Positions 23,165-31,728 are shown, counted from the first letter of the stretch. The stretch is 64,000 nucleotides of DNA from Subtercola boreus (GCF_006716115.1 NZ_VFOO01000001.1:3782001-3846000); one strand, 5' to 3'. Numbers and translations are program-made. Notes: generated by a model not told the origin, from the sequence alone.

Positions 23165-24724
23165 TCACACCGTCTCTGCCGTGAAGCTCGCGACGAGCTG
23201 TCGCTTCATCACCTTGCCGCTCGCCGTCAGCGGCAGTGCTTCGACGAAGTTCACCTGCTTAGGCACCTTGTAGCCGGCGATGAGGGTGCGGCAGTGGGCG
23301 ATGACGGCCTCTTCGGTGAGGTTCGCCGCGGGGTCGGCTACGACGAACGCGACGACACGCTCGCCCCACTTCTCGTCGGGGATGCCGACGACCGCGCTCA
23401 GCTGCACTCCGGCGAGCTGCGAGAGTGCCGCCTCGACCTCCGTGGAGTACACGTTCTCGCCGCCGCTCACGATCATGTCCTTCACCCGGTCGACGATGTA
23501 CAGGTAGCCGTTCGCGTCGCGGTAGCCCGCATCCCCCGAGTGGTACCAGCCGCCGTCGAAGGCCTCGGCCGTGACCTCGGGCTTGTTGAAGTAGCCGGTG
23601 GTGAGGGAGGGCGACCGGATCAGGAATTCGCCGACCTCGCCGATCCCCACCTCGCGGCCTTCGGCATCCGTGACCCTGATGTCGATGAGAGGCAGCGGGC
23701 TGCCGCAGGACTTCAGCAACGTCTTGTCGTCGAGCTTGTGGTCGGCGGGCCGCAGGAAGGTGATGCCCGCCGCGGTCTCGGTGCCGCCGTAGAACTGCAG
23801 GAAGTCGCAGCCCATCTCGGTGATGGCCCGCTGGAGGGTGTGCGGGCTGATCGACGAGCCGGCGTAGACGACGAGTCGCACCGACGAGTAGTCGGCGCTC
23901 GCAGCGTCGGGGTGGTCGAGCAGCATCTGGATGACCGTCGGCACGATCGGCAGGAGCGTCGGCCGGTCGCGGGCGATGAGCTCGATGAGCTGCCCGGGGG
24001 TCGGCATCGGGTACACCGCGACGGCGGCCCCGTTGTAGATCGCCTGCAGCGACAGCCCGACGCCCATGGCGTGGAAGAGCGGCATCACCGTCAGCATGAT
24101 GTCGCTCGCGGTGTAGTCGAACGAGGGCTCGAGGTGTTCGCTGAGGCGAAGGAACAGGTAGCCCTGGTGGGACAGCTTCACACCCTTCGGGATGCCCGTG
24201 GTGCCCGAGGTGTACATCAGGATCGAGGTCGACCACGGGTCGACCTCGATGCCGGGGTCGTCGGCGCTCGCGGCGGCCATCAGCAGTCCGAGCTCGGCAT
24301 GCGCCGGGTCGGCGGCATCGAAACCGATGACCCGGCAGTCGAGACCACTCTGTGTGACGACGGTCTCGGCGAGCTCGCCGAACTCCCGGTCGGCGATCAG
24401 CACGGTGGGGGTGGCATCGACGAGCACGCTCGAGAGTTCGGGGGCGGCGAGCCGCCAGTTGAGCGGCAGGAGCGCGGCATCGGCCTTGTTCACACCGAAG
24501 AGCAGCTCGAAGTAGCGGGCGGTGTTCTTGCCGAGGAACGCGACGCGGTCGCCGCGGGCCACACCGAGCGCGAGCAGGGCGTTCGCCACCCGGTTGCTGG
24601 CCTCGTCGAGCTCGCGGAACGTCTGCGGTCCGTCGGCGTCGATGATCGCCGGGGCGTCGGGGGTCGTGCGCGCATAGTGGCGGGGGATGTCACCGAGCGT
24701 CTTGATTTCTGCGTACAACCACAT
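23165..24724 (-). CDS. Acyl-CoA synthetase (FadD-like)
   Basis: 519 residues, ANL superfamily. Motifs: ILMYTSGTTGIPKGVKLSH, FYGGTETAAGITF, GWYHSGDAGYRDANGYLYIVD, DRVKDMIVSGGENVYSTE, and the catalytic Lys in TASGKVMKRQL. This is the fatty-acid/medium-chain FadD kind rather than the aryl kind of the ligase at 14886. AAAGGAG lies seven bases before ATG 24724. It is cotranscribed with the racemase. Probably activates a side-chain or ring-opened acid; the exact substrate is not readable from sequence. Confidence 0.88.
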   Translation of the reverse strand: MWLYAEIKTLGDIPRHYARTTPDAPAIIDADGPQTFRELDEASNRVANALLALGVARGDRVAFLGKNTARYFELLFGVNKADAALLPLNWRLAAPELSSVLVDATPTVLIADREFGELAETVVTQSGLDCRVIGFDAADPAHAELGLLMAAASADDPGIEVDPWSTSILMYTSGTTGIPKGVKLSHQGYLFLRLSEHLEPSFDYTASDIMLTVMPLFHAMGVGLSLQAIYNGAAVAVYPMPTPGQLIELIARDRPTLLPIVPTVIQMLLDHPDAASADYSSVRLVVYAGSSISPHTLQRAITEMGCDFLQFYGGTETAAGITFLRPADHKLDDKTLLKSCGSPLPLIDIRVTDAEGREVGIGEVGEFLIRSPSLTTGYFNKPEVTAEAFDGGWYHSGDAGYRDANGYLYIVDRVKDMIVSGGENVYSTEVEAALSQLAGVQLSAVVGIPDEKWGERVVAFVVADPAANLTEEAVIAHCRTLIAGYKVPKQVNFVEALPLTASGKVMKRQLVASFTAETV

Positions 24725-24741
24725 GGGGATCTCCTTTGATC

Positions 24742-24773
24742 GTGGGTCAGTGGGTCAGTGGGTCAGTGGGTCG
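24742..24773. repeat. 8-bp tandem repeat, four copies
   Basis: GTGGGTCA repeated three times plus GTGGGTCG, in the 68-base gap between the SDR stop (24793) and the acyl-CoA synthetase start (24724). Copy-number change could alter leader spacing. Confidence 0.85.
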
Positions 24774-24792
24774 GTGTGCGGGTTCGTCCCGG

Positions 24793-25566
24793 TCAGGCGA
24801 CCGAGATCCCCCCGTTGATGCTGATGGCTTGGCCGGTGATGCGCCGGGCTGCGGGGCTGGCCAGGTAGACCGCCATCGAGGCGAGATCAGACGCATCCGG
24901 CACCCCGAGGCTCGCGAGCCGGGCGGCCTTCTCGAACATCTTCGCGCTGAACTCCTCGCCGTCGATGAGGGCGGCGCCGGGCGTTCCGGCGATGAGCGAC
25001 GGCGTCAGCACGTTGATGCGCACGCCCTCGCGTTTCGCCTCGACCGCCGCGGCCTTGCAGTACATGACGATCGCTGCCATGGCTGCTCCGATCAGGGTCT
25101 CGCCGGGAGTGGCCACCTTGGCGGCATCGGAGGCCACGATGACGATCGCGCCCTGCCCGCGCTCACGCATCCCCGGCAGAACGGCATGCATCAGGTGCAG
25201 CGGTGGCAGCATGATCTCCTCGATGCGGGGGCGCACCGATTCGATGGCGATCGTGTGCAGCAGGCGCGGCGGGTCGGACGGCCCGGTGGTGCTGACCAGC
25301 ACATCGATCTCGCCGAGCAGCGCGCGGCAGGATGCTGCGGCAGCCGTCGCCTCGGAAGCGTCAGTGGCATCGACCCGCACGAAGTCGACAGCGGCTCCGG
25401 GAACGCGCGAGCGGACAGCCGCGACTGCGGCCTCACCGCGCTCGGCATTCCGGCCGAGCAGCACGAGACGCGCACCCTCTTCGGCGAACTGGCAAGCGGT
25501 CTCGAGGCCGACGCCGGCCGTTCCGCCGAGCACGACGACGCCCGCCGATGACGATCCTGGGGGCAT
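24793..25566 (-). CDS. SDR-family oxidoreductase with atypical catalytic motif
   Basis: 257 residues. Rossmann loop VVLGGTAGVGLETACQFAE, then VSTTGPSDPP in place of the usual NNAG, IVIVASDAAK for the catalytic-Ser strand, AIVMYCKAAAVEAKREGVRINVLTP with Y-C-K-A so that the Tyr-x-x-x-Lys spacing is broken (M-Y-C-K), and ITGQAISINGGIS at the C-terminus. The fold is certain; the altered active site makes substrate prediction risky. ATG 25566 is chosen because AAGGAG lies six bases upstream. First gene of the unit with the synthetase and racemase, divergent from the crotonase/acyl-CoA dehydrogenase operon. Confidence 0.75.
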   Translation of the reverse strand: MPPGSSSAGVVVLGGTAGVGLETACQFAEEGARLVLLGRNAERGEAAVAAVRSRVPGAAVDFVRVDATDASEATAAAASCRALLGEIDVLVSTTGPSDPPRLLHTIAIESVRPRIEEIMLPPLHLMHAVLPGMRERGQGAIVIVASDAAKVATPGETLIGAAMAAIVMYCKAAAVEAKREGVRINVLTPSLIAGTPGAALIDGEEFSAKMFEKAARLASLGVPDASDLASMAVYLASPAARRITGQAISINGGISVA

Positions 25567-25609
25567 CCTCATCTCCTTCGATGAAAGCCGCGATTCGTTT
25601 GACGCTATC

Positions 25610-25636
25610 GGTCAATAATCTTATTATTGGACCAAA
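25610..25636. promoter_or_regulatory. Operator candidate in the divergent promoter region
   Basis: CGGTCAATAATC (25610-25621) and TTATTATTGGACCAAA (25621-25636) form an interrupted inverted repeat (AATAAT/ATTATT). GACCAAA at 25630-25636 is the minus-strand form of TTTGGTC found at the other sites. Located between the SDR and crotonase genes. Confidence 0.5.
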
Positions 25637-25657
25637 GTGTCAAGGGAGACATCAGCC

Positions 25658-26497
25658 ATGAGCAGTGCAGCCAGCAAGACCGACGCGGAGACCCCCGACG
25701 CGCAGGCACTCGACGCGCAGGCCGCCGAGTCACCCATCCTCTTCGAGGTCGCCGATGGGCTCGCCACGATCACCCTCAACCGCGCCTCGAAGTACAACGC
25801 CATGTCGATGGGCTTTGCGCGCAGCCTGTTCGACGCCGTCAGGCAGATTGCAGATCGGCCGGAAGTCGGCGTGGTCCTCATCGAGGCCCGGGGCCGCGCG
25901 TTCTGCGCCGGTGGCGATCTCGACGGCATCGCCGAGGCGACCGATCGAGAGGCCTACCTCACCGAACTGGCCGAGCAGCTGCACGGCGCGTTCGCCCTGC
26001 TCGACTCCCTCCCTGTCGTGGTGGTGGTCGCGGCCCACGGCGTGGTCGCCGGGGGAGGGGTCGGCCTGATGCTCGCCGGCGACCTCATCATCGCGGCAGA
26101 CGACTGCACCTTCATGTCGGCCTACGAACGCCTCGGTTTCACGCCTGACTGCGGTGTGAGCGAGCGGCTCCCGGCCGCTGTCGGGGTGCAGCGTGCCCTG
26201 CAGTTCTCGGTGGGTGGCCAGAAGCTGACGGCGGCGGATGCCCTCGCCTGGGGCCTCGTCGGCGAGGTCGTCTCGCTCGCCGACGTCGACACTCGCGCCC
26301 GCGAGGTCGCGCACCGCGTTCTTGCGACGGCTCCGAGGGCGTTGGGGCGCACGCGGCAGCTGCTGCGGGCATCCGTCGACCGCCCCTTCGCCGAGAATCT
26401 CGACACCGAGGCGCAGACGATCATCGCGCTGAGCGCAGAGGCCGAATCGTCGGCACTCTTCGAGCGCGTGGCTGCAGCCCGCTCGGTGCGTTCGTGA
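25658..26497 (+). CDS. Crotonase-superfamily protein (enoyl-CoA isomerase/PaaG-like)
   Basis: 279 residues with a disordered Asp/Ala-rich N-terminus. Crotonase core: FCAGGDLDGI (oxyanion hole), VVAGGGVGLMLAGDL, then SAYERLGFTPDCGVSERLP. The two glutamates of true enoyl-CoA hydratase are missing (GGGVGL has Gly instead of Glu; the second is Tyr), whereas the PDCG Asp matches the isomerase/PaaG position. So an isomerase or related reaction is more likely than hydration. AAGGGAG lies nine bases before ATG 25658. Four-base overlap with the acyl-CoA dehydrogenase gene. Confidence 0.8.
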   Translation: MSSAASKTDAETPDAQALDAQAAESPILFEVADGLATITLNRASKYNAMSMGFARSLFDAVRQIADRPEVGVVLIEARGRAFCAGGDLDGIAEATDREAYLTELAEQLHGAFALLDSLPVVVVVAAHGVVAGGGVGLMLAGDLIIAADDCTFMSAYERLGFTPDCGVSERLPAAVGVQRALQFSVGGQKLTAADALAWGLVGEVVSLADVDTRAREVAHRVLATAPRALGRTRQLLRASVDRPFAENLDTEAQTIIALSAEAESSALFERVAAARSVRS

Positions 26498-27651
26498 GCG
26501 GCTACGGCTTCACCCCCACCGCCGACCAGCAGGAACTCGCCGACAGCGCCCGCGAGTTCGGGGTTCGCCGGCTCGCCCCGTTCTACCGGCAGCGCGAGCG
26601 GGAGGGTGCCTTCGACCGTGAGACCCTGCGCGAGATGGGGCGCATGGGCCTGTTCGGTATGGAACTGCCCGAGGAGTTCGGTGGCCTGGGCCTCGACGCG
26701 GTGAGCGCAGGGCTCGTGCTCGAGGCGCTCTCGGAGTCGGACTACAACATCGGCCAGCTCTCCGTGACGATGGCGCTCGCCGGCACGATCGTCTCCCGGT
26801 ATGCCGACCCGTCGATCGCCAAGTACTGGCTCGAGGGCCTGGTCGCGGGAGAGCTGCTGCCCGCCATAGGCCTCACCGAACCGGGCGCAGGCTCCGACGC
26901 GGCCACCCTCACCATGCGGGCCGAGCGGGTCGGTGACGAGTGGGTGCTGAGCGGGGAGAAGAACTCCGTGACGTTCGCGAAGCAGGCCGCCTTCGCGGTG
27001 GTCTGGGCGCGCACGGGCACCGTGGAGAGCAAAGCGAAGGGCATCAGCGCGTTCCTCGTGCCGCTCGATCGCCCCGGCATCACCGCCACCGAATGGGACG
27101 ACATGGGCGGCCGGTCGGCCGGCCGCGGCATCCTGCATTTCGACGGCGTGCGCATTCCGGCGAACCATCTGCTGGGCGACGAGGGCCGCGGGTTCATGCA
27201 GGTGATGCAGGGCTTCGACTACAGCCGAGCCCTGATCGGGCTCCAGTGCCTGGCGGTTGCGCGCATCTCGCTGGAAGAGACGTGGAAGGCGGCGGCCGAG
27301 CGGCAGAGCTTCGGCAAGCCGCTCACCTCCCACCAGGGAGTCTCGTTCCCGCTCGCCGAGGCCGAGGCGCTCGTGCACGCCTGCCGCCTGATGTGCCTCG
27401 AGACCCTCTGGCTGAAGGACAACGGGCTGCCGCACACCGAGGAGGCCGCCATGTGCAAGTGGTGGGCACCGAAACTCGCATTCGAGGTGGTGCAGACCTG
27501 CCTGCTGACCAACGGCCACGGCGGGTACTCGAGCGAGCTGCCCTACGAGCAGCGGCTGCGGGATGTGCTGGGGCTGCAGATCGGCGACGGCACAGCGCAG
27601 ATCATGAAGCTCGTCATCGCCCGCCACCACGCCGGCCGCGAGACCAGCTGA
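26494..27651 (+). CDS. Acyl-CoA dehydrogenase with Asp at the catalytic-base position
   Basis: 385 residues, FAD enzyme that oxidises the alpha-beta bond of an acyl-CoA and passes electrons to ETF. Visible: LTEPGAGSDAATL (FAD/substrate motif), GEKNSVTFAKQA, FDYSRALIGLQCLAVAR, and NGHGGYSSELPYEQRLRDV. At the position of the MCAD catalytic Glu (Q-I-Y-E-G-T-A-Q) it reads QIGDGTAQ, so the base is Asp (D365). I recall the same substitution in cyclohexanecarboxyl-CoA dehydrogenases, which act on alicyclic acyl-CoAs. Coupled to the upstream crotonase (GTGA overlap). Confidence 0.88.
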   Translation: MSGYGFTPTADQQELADSAREFGVRRLAPFYRQREREGAFDRETLREMGRMGLFGMELPEEFGGLGLDAVSAGLVLEALSESDYNIGQLSVTMALAGTIVSRYADPSIAKYWLEGLVAGELLPAIGLTEPGAGSDAATLTMRAERVGDEWVLSGEKNSVTFAKQAAFAVVWARTGTVESKAKGISAFLVPLDRPGITATEWDDMGGRSAGRGILHFDGVRIPANHLLGDEGRGFMQVMQGFDYSRALIGLQCLAVARISLEETWKAAAERQSFGKPLTSHQGVSFPLAEAEALVHACRLMCLETLWLKDNGLPHTEEAAMCKWWAPKLAFEVVQTCLLTNGHGGYSSELPYEQRLRDVLGLQIGDGTAQIMKLVIARHHAGRETS

Positions 27652-27724
27652 GCCCGAGCCGGCCGAGGCCCGCCGGCTCCGCCCGAAACCACTGAACCTC
27701 ACCCAGACGAGAGAGCGGCATCCG

Positions 27725-28519
27725 ATGAGCAAAGTCCTTTATGAGAAGCGCGACCAGATCGCCTATATCACCCTCAACCGGCCCGAGGTGCACAACGCGA
27801 TCGACCGGGAGACGGATGATCTGCTCTTCGACGCCTGGAACGAGTTCGACAGCGATCCCGACGTGCGCCTTGCGATCCTCACCGGCTCGGGCGAGAAGTC
27901 GTTCTGCGCGGGCGCCGACCTGAAGTCGCACATCGACCCGTGGATCAACGCCGGGCCCGAGCTCGGCCGGAGCGTGCTCGCCCGCGGATTCGCCGGGGGA
28001 ATCACCCGGGGCCTGCACCACATCAGGAAGCCGATCATTGCGGCGCTGAACGGCTGGGTGATCGGCGGTGGCATCGAGCTGGCGCTGGCCTGCGACATCC
28101 GTGTCGCCAGCGACAACGTGCAGTTCGGCTTCTTCCACATGCGGCGCGGGATGCATTTCGCCGACGGCGGCATCGTTCGGCTCGTGAACACCTGCGGGGT
28201 CGGCATCGCTATGGAACTGGAGCTCATGGGCGAGCCGATCGACGTGCAGCGGGCCAAGGAGATCCACCTCGTGAACCGCGTGGTTCCTCAGGCGGAGCTG
28301 ATGTCGACGGCCGAGGACATGGCGCGGAAGATCATCCGCAACCCCCGCGTCGCCGTGGAGTCGGCGAAGGAGACCATTCTCGAGGTCGTCGGCCGGCCGC
28401 TGGACGACCAGCTGAAGTTCGAGGCCCTCTACGGTTACTCGACCATGGGCGACCCCGAGATCGCCGCGAAGCGCGACGAGTTCCTCGACCGCCGCGACCA
28501 GGACCGAGCGACCAGCTGA
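27725..28519 (+). CDS. Crotonase-superfamily protein (enoyl-CoA hydratase-like)
   Basis: 264 residues. Oxyanion-hole loop SFCAGADLKSH, then GWVIGGGIELALACD, which retains the first catalytic Glu, and FGFFHMRRGMHFADGGIVRL, where the second Glu (P-E in rat hydratase) is His. One of the two catalytic acids is therefore changed, so hydration, isomerisation or ring hydrolysis remain open. Third gene of the plus-strand operon, 73 bases after the dehydrogenase; AGAGAGCGG is a modest ribosome site. By position it follows dehydrogenation of a cyclic acyl-CoA. Confidence 0.82.
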   Translation: MSKVLYEKRDQIAYITLNRPEVHNAIDRETDDLLFDAWNEFDSDPDVRLAILTGSGEKSFCAGADLKSHIDPWINAGPELGRSVLARGFAGGITRGLHHIRKPIIAALNGWVIGGGIELALACDIRVASDNVQFGFFHMRRGMHFADGGIVRLVNTCGVGIAMELELMGEPIDVQRAKEIHLVNRVVPQAELMSTAEDMARKIIRNPRVAVESAKETILEVVGRPLDDQLKFEALYGYSTMGDPEIAAKRDEFLDRRDQDRATS

Positions 28520-28539
28520 CCCGCGGGGCGCTGCCGGTG

Positions 28540-28607
28540 CGAACGGGCGAGCCTCAGCCGACGCGACGCCGAATACGAGGCCAAGCCAGCTGAGGCTCGT
28601 CCGTTCG
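28540..28607. repeat. Palindromic repeat, family A, acting as terminator
   Basis: Arms at 28540-28558 (CGAACGGGCGAGCCTCAGC) and 28589-28607, complementary except for one base, with a 30-base loop. The same arms recur twice at 61330-61500. It lies between convergent genes. Confidence 0.8.
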
Positions 28608-28631
28608 TGCGGGGGGCGTGGGACCCGGGCG

Positions 28632-29498
28632 CTAGGCGAGGATGTCGGGGGCGGCCGCGCGGTGGAAGCCCGAGAAGGGGGTGTTGTGCGAGACCTCCTG
28701 GAGGTCCCACCAGCCCGAGCGGGCGTTCGGTGCGCCGCCGTCGACGCGGACGGTCGAACCGGTGATGAAGCTGGCCGCGGGGGAGAGCAGGAACACGATC
28801 GCGGCCGAGACCTCCGACTCGGTTCCGAACCGCTGCAGCGGGATGCCCCGCCAGACCTTGTTCTGGATGAACGCCGTGTGCTCGTCGTCGTAGGTGTCGA
28901 GCCCGCTCGACGCGATCGAGCCCGGGGCGACCGCGTTGACGCGCACGCCGGACTCCGCCCATTCGGTGGCGGCCGTCTCGGTGAGGGTGAGCATCCCGCC
29001 CCGCGAGGCAGCCGAGTGCGCGAATCCCGGCCAGCCGTTCGAGATGTCCGCGATCATGTTGACGATCGCGCCGCCGTTCTCGATCATCCACCGGTTGTAG
29101 ACCTCGCGCATCACGATGAAGCCGCCCGTGAGGTTGCTGCGCACCACCGCCTCGAAGCCCTTCGTCGAGATCGTCTTCAGCTCGGCTTTGTACTGGCCGC
29201 CCGCATTGTTCACGAGGCCGTCGATGCGGCCGTGCTGCTGGAGGATCTCGTCGATCACGGTGACCACCCCCGCCTCGTCGCGGATGTCGGTGGCGTGCGT
29301 CGTGACGCTGCCGCCGTCTTCGGTGACCTCGGCGCGGATGCGGTCGAGCTTCTCCAGGCTCCGGCCGACGACGGCCACCGTCGCTCCGAGAGAGCTGAGT
29401 TCGTGCACGACACAGCGACCGATGCCGCTGCCGCCTCCCGTGACGACGACGGTCTGGCCGGCGAAGAGCCCGGGGGCGAAGACGGAGGTGTAGGGCAT
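28632..29498 (-). CDS. SDR of the enoyl-CoA reductase (PECR/DECR) type
   Basis: 288 residues. Cofactor loop VVVTGGGSGIGRCVVHEL, VNNAGGQYKAE (the N-N-x-G-G-Q form seen in peroxisomal trans-2-enoyl-CoA reductase), and FAHSAASRGGMLTLTETAATEWA, where the usual Tyr is absent, as in PECR-type enzymes (H-S-G-A-A-R-A-G-V). It begins with SVFAPGLFAGQ, like its paralogue at 17625. NADPH-dependent reduction of an enoyl- or dienoyl-CoA is the best family-based guess. Last gene of the minus-strand unit with the lipocalin-like protein and the kinase-like protein. Confidence 0.82.
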   Translation of the reverse strand: MPYTSVFAPGLFAGQTVVVTGGGSGIGRCVVHELSSLGATVAVVGRSLEKLDRIRAEVTEDGGSVTTHATDIRDEAGVVTVIDEILQQHGRIDGLVNNAGGQYKAELKTISTKGFEAVVRSNLTGGFIVMREVYNRWMIENGGAIVNMIADISNGWPGFAHSAASRGGMLTLTETAATEWAESGVRVNAVAPGSIASSGLDTYDDEHTAFIQNKVWRGIPLQRFGTESEVSAAIVFLLSPAASFITGSTVRVDGGAPNARSGWWDLQEVSHNTPFSGFHRAAAPDILA

Positions 29499-29510
29499 GG
29501 CTGAGCCTTT

Positions 29511-30548
29511 CTAGCGGTCGAGCGAGGGCTGGTAGGTGTAGGAGGCGCTCCGCGAGTGCGCGAACTCGAGGATGCCGATACCGGTGCGTCCGGCCCACTC
29601 GAACACGGTCATCCGGTCGGTCAGGGCGGTGTCGACCGAGCGCGGGGAGACCGATCCGTCGAGCGGGTAGACGTCGAACTCGACGTGGTCCAGGCCTCGC
29701 GGATGCCCGTGCTGGCCGCCGTAGCCGCCGCCCGACATGTGGCCGCCCTTCGCCGAGGCGTCGACGCCGATGCGATACATCTCGCCGCTCGCGGTGCGCA
29801 CCTCGACGGTTCCGCCTTCGAGGTCGAGCTGGTCGGTGAAGCGCAGGTCGTGGCGCACGTCGACGATCTCGTCGAGTGAACCGCCGACGGGCATCACCGC
29901 GCCTTCGAGCAGCAGTCGCGCCTGAGCCCGATCCTCGACCAGAAGGAAGCCGATCGACCGATCGTCGAACTGGGCCTGGAACCAGAGGTGCAGCCCCTGG
30001 CCGCCCGACATCGTGCGCACCCCGCGCGACCGGTCGCGCTGGCCGTACCAGCCGTCGATGTCGAGGGTGACGCCGTCGAGCGATGCCGTGCCGGTGTAGT
30101 GGCCCGACTGGAAGAGGTGCTCGAACGACGAGGTCACCGATCCGTCGTCGCCCCGCACCGTGACGTCGCCCGACCAGGGGAGCGCTCGCGCCTGCCAGCT
30201 CGCGTCGAACTCGAAGCCCGTCTCGTTCGGGGCGAGCCGCAGGTGCCAACGCTCGAGCGGTTCGTCTATCGACCAGCTGAGGGGGCCGACTCCGGCGCCG
30301 TCCGTGGTGTCGAGTTCTGTGGAGAAGCGGAGGTTGCGCTGTTGTTCGGGCAGGGTGACGAGGGCGAACCCGTCGATGACGTTCCGGCCGGGGTAGAGTC
30401 CCGCGCCGACGATCACCGAAGGGGTGAGGGCGTCCCGGGGGTGCAGATTGAACATGAACCGGTCGAAGAACCGTTCCGGCAGACCGGTCTCGCCCGGCGT
30501 CACCAGGGCGTCGTGGAATCCGGTCGTGCTGGTGTGATCTTCCGGCAT
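29511..30548 (-). CDS. Lipocalin-like (AttH/CrtC, DUF7064-type) protein
   Basis: 345 residues, rich in beta strands and Trp, without signal peptide or membrane segment. It contains GWYGQRDRSRGVR near the middle, the G-x-R-D-x-S-x-G-x-R motif I associate with hydroxyneurosporene-synthase/AttH-like lipocalin folds. Such proteins often lie beside APH-like kinase and SDR genes in lipid, terpenoid or steroid catabolic clusters; their reaction is unknown. ATG 30548 with GAAGGAG upstream. It sits between the kinase-like and SDR genes in one unit. A hydratase or binding role is conceivable but unproven. Confidence 0.65.
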   Translation of the reverse strand: MPEDHTSTTGFHDALVTPGETGLPERFFDRFMFNLHPRDALTPSVIVGAGLYPGRNVIDGFALVTLPEQQRNLRFSTELDTTDGAGVGPLSWSIDEPLERWHLRLAPNETGFEFDASWQARALPWSGDVTVRGDDGSVTSSFEHLFQSGHYTGTASLDGVTLDIDGWYGQRDRSRGVRTMSGGQGLHLWFQAQFDDRSIGFLLVEDRAQARLLLEGAVMPVGGSLDEIVDVRHDLRFTDQLDLEGGTVEVRTASGEMYRIGVDASAKGGHMSGGGYGGQHGHPRGLDHVEFDVYPLDGSVSPRSVDTALTDRMTVFEWAGRTGIGILEFAHSRSASYTYQPSLDR

Positions 30549-30571
30549 GATGCTCCTTCTCGGGGTGCGGG

Positions 30572-31615
30572 TCACGGGATGTGGATGCCTGCCGTCTGGT
30601 GCGCCGCCCGCAGGAACGACTCGACCTGGGACCGGCCCGCGTAGTAGTCGTCGCCGACACCGCGCTCAGCCCGACGCCGCCCGTACTCGTAGAGCACTGC
30701 GAGCTTCCAGAGGGCGAGTGTGGAGTACCAGGCGAGGTCGGTGAGGTCGCGTCCGCTGCGTTCGGCATAGCGTGCCGCCAGCTCGTCGCGGCACAGGTAG
30801 CCGGGCTCGAGCATCGCGGTTGCGAACTCCTCCGTGGGGGTGAGCTCGTTCGGCGACTCGGGCACCGACGCGAGGAAGTAGCCGAGGTCGAAGAGCGGGT
30901 CGCCGATCGTCGCGAGCTCCCAGTCGAGAACGGCGGCGACTCGGCCCGGGGCATCCGGTGCCAGCACCAGGTTGCCGAGACGAAAGTCGTTGTGCACGAT
31001 CGCCGCACCCGATTCTGCGGGGGTGTGCTCGGTGAGCCAGAGCTGGATGCCCGCGAATTCGGCCGGCGGCGAGCCATCCGGTGCCGCCACCAACGCGGCC
31101 ATGCGACGGAGGTGGCGCGCGTTGAATCCCTCGGGGCGGCCGGCGTCGGCGAGGCCCACCGACCGCCAGTCGACGCTGTGCAGGTCGGCCAGGGTGTCGA
31201 TCATGCTCTCGCAGATGGAGCGGCGGGCTTCCGGTGTGTCGAGCGGCGACGGGGTCAGGGTGGTGACGACCGGGCCGTCGACCGCACTCATCACGTAGAG
31301 GGGCACGTCGAGAACGTCGCCGGCGGCCGCCGTCGCGAGCACCCTCGGCACGGGCACGGCAGTGCCGCCGAGAGCGTGCATGAAGCGGGCCTCCCGAAGC
31401 ATGTCGTGGGCGCCGGGCGGCACCGGTGGAGGTGGAGGGCGCCGTACCACGACCCGCACCGTGCCGTCGGTGACGAGGTAGGTGAGGTTGGAATGGCCGT
31501 CGCCGATAGGGGTGCTGCTGACCGGCCCCGCGGTGATGCCTCGCTGTTCGAGGAACGTGGCCAGGGCGGCGAGGGTCTCCGGCGTCCACTGCCAGGCCGA
31601 GACGTCTTCGGACAT
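30572..31615 (-). CDS. APH-family phosphotransferase of the acyl-CoA dehydrogenase-associated type
   Basis: 347 residues, protein-kinase-like fold. Visible: an N-terminal ITAGPVSSTPIGDGHSNLTYLV, the catalytic loop AIVHNDFRLGNLVLAPD (H-x-D-x-x-x-x-N) and VLDWELATIGDPLFDLGYFL (the D-x-E metal motif). This branch is related to the N-terminal kinase domain of human ACAD10/11, which phosphorylates 4-hydroxyacyl-CoAs. Here it would act on a hydroxyacyl-CoA rather than an antibiotic. GAGGGG lies five bases before ATG 31615, so eight upstream codons are excluded. First gene of its unit, with a perfect operator-like palindrome 27 bases upstream. Confidence 0.85.
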   Translation of the reverse strand: MSEDVSAWQWTPETLAALATFLEQRGITAGPVSSTPIGDGHSNLTYLVTDGTVRVVVRRPPPPPVPPGAHDMLREARFMHALGGTAVPVPRVLATAAAGDVLDVPLYVMSAVDGPVVTTLTPSPLDTPEARRSICESMIDTLADLHSVDWRSVGLADAGRPEGFNARHLRRMAALVAAPDGSPPAEFAGIQLWLTEHTPAESGAAIVHNDFRLGNLVLAPDAPGRVAAVLDWELATIGDPLFDLGYFLASVPESPNELTPTEEFATAMLEPGYLCRDELAARYAERSGRDLTDLAWYSTLALWKLAVLYEYGRRRAERGVGDDYYAGRSQVESFLRAAHQTAGIHIP

Positions 31616-31641
31616 CTTTCCCCCTCTACACCGTCGCAAGG

Positions 31642-31656
31642 TTTGGTATGACCAAA
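31642..31656. promoter_or_regulatory. GntR/FadR-type operator candidate
   Basis: TTTGGTATGACCAAA, a perfect 6-3-6 inverted repeat of the TGGTnnnACCA type, just upstream of the kinase-like gene and 118 bases from the divergent GntR gene. Confidence 0.7.
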
Positions 31657-31728
31657 TGAATGGCTGGACCGTAGCCTAGCAGAGCAGGGCGCGGCGGAGA
31701 TCGAGCGGTCGAAGGGCGATGGTAAATT

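Noticed and set aside
28435-31077. Minus-strand open frame of about 880 codons
   Set aside because: It overlaps three recognisable genes in a different frame; the translation is Arg/Pro-rich and has no family.
30572-31615. Aminoglycoside-resistance phosphotransferase
   Set aside because: The fold is shared, but the sequence and the acyl-CoA gene neighbours fit the acyl-CoA dehydrogenase-associated branch.
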